Below are positions 16,307-24,055 of a stretch of DNA of 32,718 bases, piece by piece. The notes under the pieces are model-generated. The model did not search any database, was not told the origin of the DNA, and saw only the letters and a program-made list of their open reading frames with translations. The position numbers were made by a program, and so were the translations under genes. Numbering within the stretch: position 1 is the stretch's first letter; each line of letters opens with the position of its first letter. The stretch is from Candidatus Methanoperedentaceae archaeon HGW-Methanoperedenaceae-1 (GTDB lineage Archaea > Halobacteriota > Methanosarcinia > Methanosarcinales > Methanoperedenaceae), in contig PGYG01000003.1 in the NCBI GenBank assembly GCA_002839545.1, forward strand, positions 1 to 32,718. The letters run 5' to 3'.

Positions 16307-17119
16307 ATGCTAAGGATAGGAGTTATCGGCTGCGGTGCTATCGGTGCAGAGATATGTAAGGCAATCGATTCAGGAAAGATAAATGCCGAACTTGCGGCTG
16401 TCTTTGACAGGAACACTGAGCAGTGCGGGAAACTTGTTGAATTGCTTACCACTAAACCTGATATAACAACTCCTGATGAATTAATATCAAGAGCTGATAT
16501 TGTTATCGAGTGCGCTTCTGCTGCTGCTGTCAGGGAATTCGGGCTTGCGGTTCTTGAACGTGGAAAAGAGCTTATGGTTATGAGTGTAGGGGCGCTGACT
16601 GACCCTGTTTTTCTCGAAAGCCTCAGGGAAACCGCTTCTGCAAATGGATGCAGGATATATGTTCCATCAGGTGCCGTCACAGGTCTTGACGGCTTGAAAT
16701 CCGCATCTGTTATTCATATTGATAAAGTAACCTTGTGCACAACAAAGAACCCAAAAGGACTGGAAGGCGCACCTTATATTACTGAAAATAACATCGACCT
16801 TGCCTCTTTCCGTGAAAAAACCCTCCTGTTTGAGGGAAGTGCAAAAGAAGCTATCAGGGCATTTCCTGCAAATGTTAATGTTGCAACCTCGCTAAGCCTT
16901 GCCGGGATTGGCGTTGAAAAGACACAGGTAAAGGTTTTCGCTGACCCGGCTGCTTCACGGAACATTCATGAGATTGAAGTCGAAGGTGAGTTCGGGAAGT
17001 TCACATGCCGTATTGAGAATGTGCCATGTCCCGGAAATCCAAGGACAAGCTTTCTTGCAGCCCTGTCAGCAATCGCCACGCTAAAGAGGATAACCGAACC
17101 GCTGCAAATTGGTACCTGA
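16307..17119 (+). CDS. nadX: L-aspartate dehydrogenase (NadX)
   Basis: NadX oxidises L-aspartate to iminoaspartate with NAD(P)+, replacing NadB at the first step of NAD synthesis in many archaea. The 270-residue protein has an N-terminal Rossmann motif GVIGCGAIGAEI, a family block VPSGAVTGLDGLK and the conserved His segment NIHEIEVEGEFG near residue 217. Length and order fit the family. Pairing with divergent nadC supports the pathway role; the quinolinate synthase NadA is not in the window. tatC starts one base after its stop. Confidence 0.94.
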   Translation: MLRIGVIGCGAIGAEICKAIDSGKINAELAAVFDRNTEQCGKLVELLTTKPDITTPDELISRADIVIECASAAAVREFGLAVLERGKELMVMSVGALTDPVFLESLRETASANGCRIYVPSGAVTGLDGLKSASVIHIDKVTLCTTKNPKGLEGAPYITENNIDLASFREKTLLFEGSAKEAIRAFPANVNVATSLSLAGIGVEKTQVKVFADPAASRNIHEIEVEGEFGKFTCRIENVPCPGNPRTSFLAALSAIATLKRITEPLQIGT

Positions 17120-17120
17120 T

Positions 17121-17999
17121 ATGGAACTTGAAGATTTTACGCTGGTTCTTTCGGAATTAAGAAAAAAGCTGTTTTACATCATAGCATTTTTTGGGGCGAG
17201 TGTCGTACTTTCATTTTCATATATGGGTAGTTTAATCTTAAAAATCCAGTCAGACATGTTCTGGCACTTGAACATTCCTGTAAACATTGATGTCTCAGGT
17301 AAGTTAGTTGACATCTCGCGCAGCCTGACTGCAATGTCAGGAGAGCTGGCAAAGGGAAATCAAGCAATTGCGCATAATTTGACATTAATTTCAGGCGAAC
17401 TTGTTAATATCTCCATGAATTTGAATACATTCAAACCAAATATTGTTTACCTTGCGCCAATGGAAGTTGTGATGCTCAAGTTCAAGATGTCTGTTGTTTT
17501 CGGATTGCTTGTCACATCACCGTTAATTATATTTTACGCTGTAAAGGCAATCAGGAAACGATTCGGGATTTCCGTACCATTTAGCAGGTCACTGGTGGTT
17601 TACACGGCAGTTTCTGCCATCGGGTTGTTTTTGCTTGGCGCGGCTTATGCCTATTATTACATGCTGCCGTTTTTCCTGGGCTTCCTTTACCAGGACGCTA
17701 TTGATATGGGCGTCAATGCAACGTTTTCGGTTTATTCATTTATCTATTTTGTAATATCAACAACACTTATTATCGGGCTTACATTTGAGCTTCCGATTAT
17801 CCTGACGCTTCTTGTCCATCTCAGGTTAACGGACAGGAAGAAGCTGGTTTATTACAGGAGGCACGCATATATTGTGCTTTTGATTATTGCGGCTGTTATT
17901 ACGCCTGACCCAACATTTGTCAGCCAGATAATGGTGACTGTGCCTTTTATTGTGCTTTATGAAATAAGCCTGTTGTTGATGAAGTTTACGGGAAAATAG
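17121..17999 (+). CDS. tatC: Sec-independent protein translocase TatC with enlarged first outer loop
   Basis: TatC recognises twin-arginine signal peptides and exports folded proteins across the cytoplasmic membrane. The 292-residue protein has the N-terminal LSELRKKL, the motif LTFELPIILTLL and the late ITPDPTFVSQ block of the family, with about six helices. I start it at ATG 17121, just after the nadX stop, rather than the in-frame TTG at 17109 that overlaps nadX. The loop between helices 1 and 2 is about 75-80 residues against about 30 in E. coli and contains a repeated polar pattern (SRSLTAMSGELAK, NLTLISGELVNIS). TatA is not in the window. Confidence 0.92.
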   Translation: MELEDFTLVLSELRKKLFYIIAFFGASVVLSFSYMGSLILKIQSDMFWHLNIPVNIDVSGKLVDISRSLTAMSGELAKGNQAIAHNLTLISGELVNISMNLNTFKPNIVYLAPMEVVMLKFKMSVVFGLLVTSPLIIFYAVKAIRKRFGISVPFSRSLVVYTAVSAIGLFLLGAAYAYYYMLPFFLGFLYQDAIDMGVNATFSVYSFIYFVISTTLIIGLTFELPIILTLLVHLRLTDRKKLVYYRRHAYIVLLIIAAVITPDPTFVSQIMVTVPFIVLYEISLLLMKFTGK

Positions 18000-18008
18000 T
18001 TTTATTCC

Positions 18009-19712
18009 TCAAAAACCGTGTGCCGCGTAAGGCGCGAAAATCACGAAGATAAACGACATAAGAATTAACACGGCAAATACAACTACAATTGCATTGGAGA
18101 GACGTTCCACCTTCTCGCCGTTACCCATTACCCTTGAGAGTGTTGAAGTCATGACATCCCTGAACACATGCCCGCCGTCAAGTGGAACAGCAGGGAGGCA
18201 GTTAAATAATCCTACATAGAAATTCATCCAGCCAACCCAGAGAAGTACGGTCAGTATCCAGAAAATTTCCGTTCCGAGTGAGGAAGCCCAGCCGGAATTT
18301 TCATAATAGTACGTCAGCACACCAGTGAAACCTGTAAAGAGTTCACCATCAGGACTTCCGGCAAAAGGCAGGCTGAACAGCATGAGCCATCCGTAAGTAC
18401 CAGTAAGCTTTGACGGGATGGATTTTAACCCGTTTAAAAAACCAGATGCAGGGAATTGTGCGATGGAAACGCCAACAGAATAACTGGTAGCGCCATCAGG
18501 GGCATAAGATACACCGAGAAAACCCTTCGTTGCAGAAGGGTCATCTGGATACTTATCCAGTTTAACATTACTGAACACCTGTAACGTGGCATTTACGGAT
18601 GTATTGCTCAAGGCATATACATCCACCTTTTGCCCGGCAGCGGTTGAACCCATGAACCTGATAAAATCCGTAAGGTCGGTTATATTGGTATCGTTCATCC
18701 TGACAAGAACCATATCAGGCAAAAGACCCGCAGCTTCAGCAGGAGTTTCATTTAAAACCTTGAATATCCTCACACCTGTTACAGTCTCGTTCCTTCCTGA
18801 TGTAATAAACGTGAGATCTTTTTTAGTACCGTTTTCAATAAGGTCAAGCTTAACTTCTGCACCAGGTTCCAGACGTTTGGCATAAACCAGGAAATCATGG
18901 GCATTTTCTACCTGCTTCCCGTTAATACCTGTGATAATCATATTCGGCTTAACACCTGCTTCTTCTGCAGGGTAGCCGGGAACCGTCTGTACGACTGTGA
19001 CATCCCCGACCGGGGAAAGAGACCCAAGTAGTGAAAAGAACAAGATAAATGCAATAAATGCTGTGACAAAATTTGCCATTACGCCTGCTGTTAGCACCCT
19101 CACGCGCTCATTGCGTGTTGCAAGTTTTTTTGGCTCCTTTGGCGTTAATCCTGCCTCGTTTTCCTCATCTGTATCGCTTTGTTTCCCAAGAAGCTGTTCC
19201 TCGTCTGGCTCGGCAAACCCGCCTATGGGCAAAATTGCTACTAATAACCCCATGGATTTTACCCTGATTCCTTCCACCTTGCACAGTATGGCATGTGCGA
19301 ATTCATGGACTACAAGGGTTATTATCAGTGCGATTATCCCCCAGGTGAACGGTATGAATTCATTAATACCAGGTATAAGGAATATATTGCGCGGCTCGTT
19401 GAACTTGCCGGGATGTGGAACAGTTTGTGCCTGGAATGAGGTTATAATGGAATAATCGATAAACAGTATCAGCAGGAACATCACGAGCATCCCGATAAGC
19501 ATCGCAGGAAGCCCTGCGTTTGCAAACAGTCTCCAGAATCTTTTATGGACTGCAAGCCTGTCAAGGAATTCCTGTCCTTTCTGGGTACGTATCATCAGAA
19601 CAGGACCGTGGGCGGTGATATTGTATTTATTTAATATCCCGCGCCTGTCAAGATATCTTACTAACATCCAGTATAGTAAAATCACCAGCAAAACAAGATA
19701 TAAATTATTCAA
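18009..19712 (-). CDS. Site-2 protease family (M50) membrane metalloprotease with two PDZ domains
   Basis: The 567-residue protein has the intramembrane zinc motif HEFAHA at residues 136-141 and the second metal ligand in NCLPAVPLDGGH near 505-515, both inside transmembrane helices. Between them lie two PDZ domains: one beginning VVQTVPGYPAEEAGVKPNMI, the other VLNETPAEAAGLLPDMV. Such proteases cut membrane-bound regulators or signal peptide remnants within the bilayer. The start codon is TTG with GGGGA about six bases upstream. It converges with tatC (9 nt apart) and is divergent from cutA. The natural substrate is unknown. Confidence 0.9.
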   Translation of the reverse strand: MNNLYLVLLVILLYWMLVRYLDRRGILNKYNITAHGPVLMIRTQKGQEFLDRLAVHKRFWRLFANAGLPAMLIGMLVMFLLILFIDYSIITSFQAQTVPHPGKFNEPRNIFLIPGINEFIPFTWGIIALIITLVVHEFAHAILCKVEGIRVKSMGLLVAILPIGGFAEPDEEQLLGKQSDTDEENEAGLTPKEPKKLATRNERVRVLTAGVMANFVTAFIAFILFFSLLGSLSPVGDVTVVQTVPGYPAEEAGVKPNMIITGINGKQVENAHDFLVYAKRLEPGAEVKLDLIENGTKKDLTFITSGRNETVTGVRIFKVLNETPAEAAGLLPDMVLVRMNDTNITDLTDFIRFMGSTAAGQKVDVYALSNTSVNATLQVFSNVKLDKYPDDPSATKGFLGVSYAPDGATSYSVGVSIAQFPASGFLNGLKSIPSKLTGTYGWLMLFSLPFAGSPDGELFTGFTGVLTYYYENSGWASSLGTEIFWILTVLLWVGWMNFYVGLFNCLPAVPLDGGHVFRDVMTSTLSRVMGNGEKVERLSNAIVVVFAVLILMSFIFVIFAPYAAHGF

Positions 19713-19778
19713 AAACAGTCCCCATAGATATATGTAAGTTTTTAAGTATTCCGTGCATAATAAGCGTGAGGTGTGTTA

Positions 19779-20087
19779 ATGTTTTCACTCGTATATATAA
19801 CCGCTGGGGATATGGAAGAAGCCCGGAAAATCGGGAAAAAGCTTGTTGAAGAACGCCTTGCTGCGTGCGTAAATTTCTTTCCGGTAACTTCGATTTTCAG
19901 GTGGAAGGGACTTATTGATGAGGCAAATGAAGTTGCGATTATCGCCAAGACAACATCCGGTAAGGTAAAGGATATTGATAAAAGGGTGAAAGAGCTTCAC
20001 AGTTATGATGTGCCATGTGTGGTGTCGTTTAATATGGAAGAAGGCTCGAAGGATTTTCTTGACTGGATAGCAGAATCAGTAGAATAA
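19779..20087 (+). CDS. cutA: Divalent-cation tolerance protein CutA
   Basis: The 102-residue protein carries the CutA1 signatures VYITAGDMEEARKIGKKLVEE, RLAACVNFFPVTSIFRWKG and KELHSYDVPCVVSF. CutA forms very stable trimers with a ferredoxin-like fold related to PII proteins; its metal-tolerance role was defined in E. coli, and its role in archaea is not settled. GAGGTG five bases upstream supports the ATG at 19779 over the track's GTG at 19773. It is divergent from the M50 protease. Confidence 0.93.
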   Translation: MFSLVYITAGDMEEARKIGKKLVEERLAACVNFFPVTSIFRWKGLIDEANEVAIIAKTTSGKVKDIDKRVKELHSYDVPCVVSFNMEEGSKDFLDWIAESVE

Positions 20088-20325
20088 GAGGAGGATTGGG
20101 ATGGTAAAACTCCATCTTTAAAAACTCATTCCTTAAGTGGTGTTTTGAATGGAACCCACAATGAGGTTTACTAATTATCCCGAAACCAATAAGTCAATTT
20201 CTCTACTGTAGAATCCCCGGAATTTTTAAAAACATTTAACTCTTCAAAAAGAAATATGGTTTTCCGGGAGCATAATATCATGTATTTATACTATATACAC
20301 TATCATAATAATCAGGTATCATATA
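20088..20325. other. AT-rich spacer downstream of cutA
   Basis: The stretch has a good ribosome-site-like GAGGAGG at 20089-20095 leading only to a 6-codon ORF (MVKLHL), which may be the relic of a lost gene. It also contains a widely spaced inverted repeat, CCCGGAA at 20216-20222 with TTCCGGG at 20262-20268. No longer ORF or RNA gene is evident. Confidence 0.35.
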
Positions 20326-20335
20326 CTTATAAATA
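20326..20335 (+). promoter_or_regulatory. TATA box of the KaiC-domain gene
   Basis: CTTATAAATA lies about 45 nt before the ATG. The predicted start near 20356 leaves a 20-nt leader containing AGGTGG at 20363-20368, seven bases before the start codon. Confidence 0.6.
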
Positions 20336-20375
20336 TCAATCGGTTTTAAAACTAGTTTAGTTAGGTGGTAAAATT

Positions 20376-21146
20376 ATGGCTAACAAAAAGAAGGATGAAG
20401 TTGAATCTTCGGAGTCAAAAAGAGTTCCTACGGGAATTCCAGGCTTTGATGAGATATGTGAGGGGGGTTTGCTCAGGAACAGGACATACCTTCTTTCAGG
20501 AACATCTGGGGCGGGAAAGACAATATTCGGTCTCCAGTACCTGTACAACGGGATTACCAAGTACGGGGAAAATGCGATTTATATAGCAACCGAAGAACGT
20601 CCCGAACAGGTAAGGGAAACAGTAAAAGAATTCGGATGGGATTTCGAAGCGCTGGAAGACGAAGGTAAACTTGCAATACTTGATGCCTGTTCTACGAAAA
20701 TCGGTGTCCCATCCCATGAAAAGTATGTCGATGTGAGACCATTTGATATGCGGTCAATGATGGACCAGGTTATCGCTATGCAGGAAGATATCGATGCAAA
20801 GCGGGCTTTTGTAGACGGGACAACGTCCATTGGGTTTTACCTCCAGGACCCTGCAAAGATAAGGGTGGAGCTTCTAAAATTAAGCACAACGCTTGAAATC
20901 CTGGGACTGACATCGTTGATGACGTGTGAAGTCGTTGACCCGGGTGCAACCAGCAGGTTTGGTGTTGAAACATTTGTTACCGAGGGCACTATAATGATGT
21001 ACAACAACAGGGCAGATGCCGTACGGGTGCGTAGCATTGAGATTTATAAAATGAGGGGCTCAAACCACAGCCAGAGTATTCATCCGTATGATATAACCCC
21101 GGACGGGATTGTAGTACATCCGCATGAAGAAGTTTATACGGCGTAG
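20376..21146 (+). CDS. Stand-alone single-domain KaiC-like ATPase
   Basis: The 256-residue RecA-fold protein starts with a charged tail and then the KaiC-type VPTGIPGFDEICEGGLLR. Walker A is GTSGAGKT near residues 43-50, the catalytic Glu pair is in TEERPEQV, and Walker B is in RAFVDGTTSIG. One KaiC domain only is present, unlike the two of cyanobacterial KaiC. Archaeal members act in signalling or bind partners such as archaellum or chemotaxis factors, but the partner here is unknown. It has its own well-formed promoter and is followed 23 nt later by tpiA, probably on the same transcript. Confidence 0.88.
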   Translation: MANKKKDEVESSESKRVPTGIPGFDEICEGGLLRNRTYLLSGTSGAGKTIFGLQYLYNGITKYGENAIYIATEERPEQVRETVKEFGWDFEALEDEGKLAILDACSTKIGVPSHEKYVDVRPFDMRSMMDQVIAMQEDIDAKRAFVDGTTSIGFYLQDPAKIRVELLKLSTTLEILGLTSLMTCEVVDPGATSRFGVETFVTEGTIMMYNNRADAVRVRSIEIYKMRGSNHSQSIHPYDITPDGIVVHPHEEVYTA

Positions 21147-21169
21147 AATTTGGACAGAGGATCAGGAAA

Positions 21170-21841
21170 ATGGTACAGAAACCGATGATAGTGTTGAATT
21201 TTAAAACGTATGCCGAAAGTATGGGGGCTAATGCGGTCAGGATGGCAAAGTATTGCGGGGAAGTGAGCGAAGAGTCGGGTGTTGAAATTATTGCCGTCCC
21301 ACAGATTCCTGATATAGCGCGTGTAGCTGATTCGGTGAAAATACCGGTTTATGCACAGCATATCGATGGTGTGGGCGCGGGAGGTTACACCGGGCATATT
21401 ACTGCGGATTGCGTGAGGTCAGCAGGTGCGCAGGGATGCCTGATAAACCACTCGGAGCGCAGAATGCTGTTGGCAGATGTGGATTCAGCACTCCAGTTTG
21501 CAAAAAAAGCCGGATTAACAGCTATTGTCTGCACGAATAATATTGCAGTTACCTCGGCAGCAGCAGCATTGGCGCCTGAATACGTGGCAATCGAGCCGCC
21601 AGCCCTGATCGGTTCCGGAATCCCGGTTTCAAAAGCAGACCCTGGCATAGTTACGGGTTCTGTCGAGGCGGTAAAAAAAGTAAACCCTTATGTTAAAGTC
21701 CTGTGCGGAGCAGGTATTTCCACAGGGGAGGATGTGGCAGCAGCACTTGATCTTGGCGCTTACGGCGTTCTTCTTGCGTCGGGTGTGATTAAAGCCAAAG
21801 ACCAGAAAGCTGCATTAATTGACCTGATAAGTAAAGTATGA
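21170..21841 (+). CDS. tpiA: Triosephosphate isomerase (archaeal short type)
   Basis: This enzyme interconverts glyceraldehyde-3-phosphate and dihydroxyacetone phosphate. The 223-residue protein is the short archaeal form. Catalytic residues are visible: Lys in VLNFKTY, His in QHIDGVGAGGYTGHI with LINHSERR following, and Glu in YVAIEPPALIGSG near 142. The phosphate-binding end CGAGISTGEDV and GVLLASGV is intact. It follows the KaiC-like gene by 23 nt. Confidence 0.96.
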   Translation: MVQKPMIVLNFKTYAESMGANAVRMAKYCGEVSEESGVEIIAVPQIPDIARVADSVKIPVYAQHIDGVGAGGYTGHITADCVRSAGAQGCLINHSERRMLLADVDSALQFAKKAGLTAIVCTNNIAVTSAAAALAPEYVAIEPPALIGSGIPVSKADPGIVTGSVEAVKKVNPYVKVLCGAGISTGEDVAAALDLGAYGVLLASGVIKAKDQKAALIDLISKV

Positions 21842-21979
21842 TAATTATATCAACATGAAATAATTTAAATGTTGGGGGTATGTACTAGAATGAAATGCAG
21901 AGAAAGATTTAAGCCAAATAAGGTTGTTAGAGGGGCGCACGTCCACGAGGTTTTAACAGTAATTGCAATCGATTAAAGA
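21842..21979. other. Spacer between tpiA and the tRNA-Lys promoter
   Basis: No ORF is evident. It holds a short inverted repeat, CAACAT at 21851-21856 with ATGTTG at 21869-21874, just after the tpiA stop and without a T-run. A GC-rich island at about 21930-21955 (ggggcgcacgtccacgagg) could be part of an unannotated small RNA, but I cannot fold it convincingly. Confidence 0.35.
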
Positions 21980-21990
21980 GTATTTATTAT
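21980..21990 (+). promoter_or_regulatory. Putative TATA box for tRNA-Lys and the RNAP operon
   Basis: GTATTTATTAT is the best TATA-like sequence upstream. Initiation near 22010 would give a 25-nt tRNA leader. No better box exists between the tRNA and rpoH. Confidence 0.45.
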
Positions 21991-22034
21991 CCATGATTTG
22001 CAGCGTATGTTCAGGATTAGTGGATGGACTGTGT

Positions 22035-22141
22035 GGGCTCGTAGCTCAGTCAGGCAGAGCACCGGGCTTTTATTCAAACCGGTTTAATAACCGGTATGGA
22101 AAGAAACCCGATGGCCGAGGGTTCAAATCCCTCCGAGCCCG
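22035..22141 (+). tRNA. tRNA-Lys (anticodon TTT) with a 33-nt intron
   Basis: All cloverleaf parts are present: acceptor GGGCTCG paired with CGAGCCC, TA at 8-9, D-stem GCTC/GAGC with A14, GG and A21, T-arm GAGGG-TTCAAAT-CCCTC, and discriminator G. The anticodon loop is CTTTTA then A across the intron, giving anticodon TTT (Lys). CCA is not encoded. The mature length is 74. The anticodon stem CCGGG/CCCGA has a C27-A43 mismatch at its top. It ends 21 nt before rpoH, so it probably shares a transcript with the RNA polymerase operon. Confidence 0.93.
22073..22105 (+). other. tRNA-Lys intron at position 37/38
   Basis: Exon-intron borders form a canonical bulge-helix-bulge. The central 4-bp helix is CTTT (22067-22070) with AAAG (22100-22103). 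It is flanked by 3-nt bulges TAT and AAA, cut after the second base of each. Inside the intron a hairpin with arms ACCGGT/ACCGGT closes it. This is the substrate shape of the archaeal splicing endonuclease. Confidence 0.88.
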
Positions 22142-22162
22142 TTTTGTCCGGGAGGTAATTGC

Positions 22163-22420
22163 GTGAAGCAGAAAGAGGCGACTGGAAGAGAATTCAAACC
22201 TATAGAACATGTAATGGTACCAGACCATGAAATATTGGATGGAAATGAAGTTGATAAGATATTAGTAGAATACAATATAGAAAAAGAACAATTACCCAAA
22301 ATATATGTTTCGGACCCTTCAGCAGTGTCCATTAAAGCGAAAATCGGGGATGTTATACGTATTACGAGGCAGAGCCCGACAGCAGGGCGGTCAGTTTACT
22401 ACCGTATGGTAATCGCGTAA
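22163..22420 (+). CDS. rpoH: DNA-directed RNA polymerase subunit H
   Basis: The 85-residue protein is the archaeal homologue of the C-terminal domain of eukaryotic Rpb5, placed at the jaw of the enzyme. The conserved end KIGDVIRITRQSPTAGRSVYYRMV is unmistakable, as is VPDHEIL near residue 19. The start is GTG with GGGAGGT six bases upstream. It is the first protein gene of the RNA polymerase operon, just after tRNA-Lys. Confidence 0.97.
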   Translation: MKQKEATGREFKPIEHVMVPDHEILDGNEVDKILVEYNIEKEQLPKIYVSDPSAVSIKAKIGDVIRITRQSPTAGRSVYYRMVIA

Positions 22421-22426
22421 AGCAGG

Positions 22427-22440
22427 TCTCTTATAAGAGA
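22427..22440 (+). promoter_or_regulatory. 14-bp palindrome overlapping the rpoB'' ribosome site
   Basis: TCTCTTATAAGAGA is a perfect palindrome. Its 3' arm forms the first part of the ribosome-binding sequence GAGAGGT that precedes the rpoB'' ATG at 22448. As RNA it could form a 5-bp stem with a TATA loop that hides the site. Confidence 0.4.
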
Positions 22441-22447
22441 GGTATTT

Positions 22448-24055
22448 ATGATAGATAGAAGTGTATTATCAAGATCGTATTTTACAAGTGATAAAATAGT
22501 AAGGCACCACGTTGATTCTTTCAATTCTTTCCTGGAAACCGGTCTTCAGAAAGTTATTGATGAGCAGAGAATTATTGAAACCGATATTGAAGGCACCCAT
22601 ATAAGACTCGGTAAAATCCGTATAGGGCATCCTGTTGTGAGGGAAGCGGACGGTGCAATAGATAAACTCTACCCAACAGAAGCAAGGTTAAGGAATATAA
22701 CTTATGCAGCACCGCTTAATCTCGGAATGACAATTGTAAGTTCCGTGGGCGAGAAAGAAGAAAAAGAGGCAGAAATCGGTTTGCTCCCTATAATGAAAGG
22801 GTCAAAGATATGCAACCTTATTAACCTGACCAACCAGGAAATGGTTGAACTGGGGGAAGACCCGCAGGATCCCGGCGGATATTTCATTGTGAACGGTACG
22901 GAACGCGTAATTACCACTCTTGAAGACCTTGCGCCAAATAAAATCATGGTGGAATTCGAAGACCGGTATGGCGATAAAATAGAGGTCGCAAAGGTCTTCT
23001 CACAGCGCAGGGGATATCGTGCCCTTGTGGTTGTAGAACGCAGCAGGAAGTCGATTCTTGAAGTTTCATTCCCTTCCATATCAGGCAGGATTAATTTTGT
23101 TACTCTTATGAGGGCGCTGGGTATTGAAACTGATGAGGATATCGTGAATGCCGTATCCGAAGACCCTGAAATTATCAAGTTCATGCTTGAGAACTTAGAG
23201 GAAGCCGAAGTAAGTAATAAAGACGAAGCCATGGAGAAAATAGGGGTACGCGTGGCATCCGGGCAGGGTAAGGAATACCAGGTTAAAAGGGCAAACTACG
23301 TAATAGACCGGTACCTGATGCCGCATCTCGGGAACGATGAGGCGCACCGCCTGATTAAAGCCCAGTTCCTTGGAAGAATGGCACAGGCATGTTTTGAACT
23401 GTCGCTGGGCAAAAGGGCACCGGCTGATAAAGATCATTATGCAAGCAAACGTCTCAAACTGGCGGGTGACCTGATGGAAGACCTGTTCAGGGTTTCGTTT
23501 AACAGGCTGACCCGTGATATAAAGTACCAGCTTGAAAGAGCCAGCATGAGAAACAGGGACCTGAACGTTGCAACAGTAGTCAGGGCAGATGTACTCACAG
23601 AACGTCTTGTCCATCCGCTGGCAACAGGTAACTGGGTAGGCGGACGTACTGGTGTATCGCAGCTTCTTGACCGCACGGATTATATTGCTTCCTTATCACA
23701 CCTGAGAAGGGTTATTTCACCATTATCACGGTCACAACCTCATTTCGAGGCAAGGGATTTGCATCCGACCCAGTGGGGACGGGTATGCCCCTCGGAAACA
23801 CCTGAAGGTCCCAATTGCGGACTGGTTAAGAACTTTGCACAGCTGGTTGAAATCTCAACAAGCGCTGGCAGTGAAACACAGATAAAGAGCATAATTTATT
23901 CGATGGGGGTAAAACCGATTGATCCTCATCTTGTTGGAATGGAAGAACAGGTAACGACCTATGTTTCTGAACTTGAGGCACTTGAGGAAGCCCAGGAGAT
24001 GAAAATCGAACATGACGAAGATGATGTAGGTGTGGAGGCGGATATTTTTGAATAA
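22448..24055 (+). CDS. rpoB2: DNA-directed RNA polymerase subunit B''
   Basis: This is the N-terminal half of the beta/Rpb2-equivalent subunit, 535 residues, split from B' as in methanogens and halophiles. Signature blocks include [20 protein letters not shown], the fork-loop region [20 protein letters not shown] and [19 protein letters not shown] near the end. It closes with an acidic tail ([15 protein letters not shown]). The stop overlaps the start of the B' gene, so the two halves are made in a coupled manner. Confidence 0.98.
   Translation: MIDRSVLSRSYFTSDKIVRHHVDSFNSFLETGLQKVIDEQRIIETDIEGTHIRLGKIRIGHPVVREADGAIDKLYPTEARLRNITYAAPLNLGMTIVSSVGEKEEKEAEIGLLPIMKGSKICNLINLTNQEMVELGEDPQDPGGYFIVNGTERVITTLEDLAPNKIMVEFEDRYGDKIEVAKVFSQRRGYRALVVVERSRKSILEVSFPSISGRINFVTLMRALGIETDEDIVNAVSEDPEIIKFMLENLEEAEVSNKDEAMEKIGVRVASGQGKEYQVKRANYVIDRYLMPHLGNDEAHRLIKAQFLGRMAQACFELSLGKRAPADKDHYASKRLKLAGDLMEDLFRVSFNRLTRDIKYQLERASMRNRDLNVATVVRADVLTERLVHPLATGNWVGGRTGVSQLLDRTDYIASLSHLRRVISPLSRSQPHFEARDLHPTQWGRVCPSETPEGPNCGLVKNFAQLVEISTSAGSETQIKSIIYSMGVKPIDPHLVGMEEQVTTYVSELEALEEAQEMKIEHDEDDVGVEADIFE

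Noticed and set aside
22083-22092. TTTAATAACC in the tRNA intron as promoter of rpoH
   Set aside because: It forms part of the intron hairpin loop and stem; better explained by splicing structure, though an internal promoter is not fully excluded.
21963-22166. 67-codon ORF across tRNA-Lys
   Set aside because: It reads through the tRNA and its intron; GLVAQSGRAPGF is the usual false translation of a tRNA gene.
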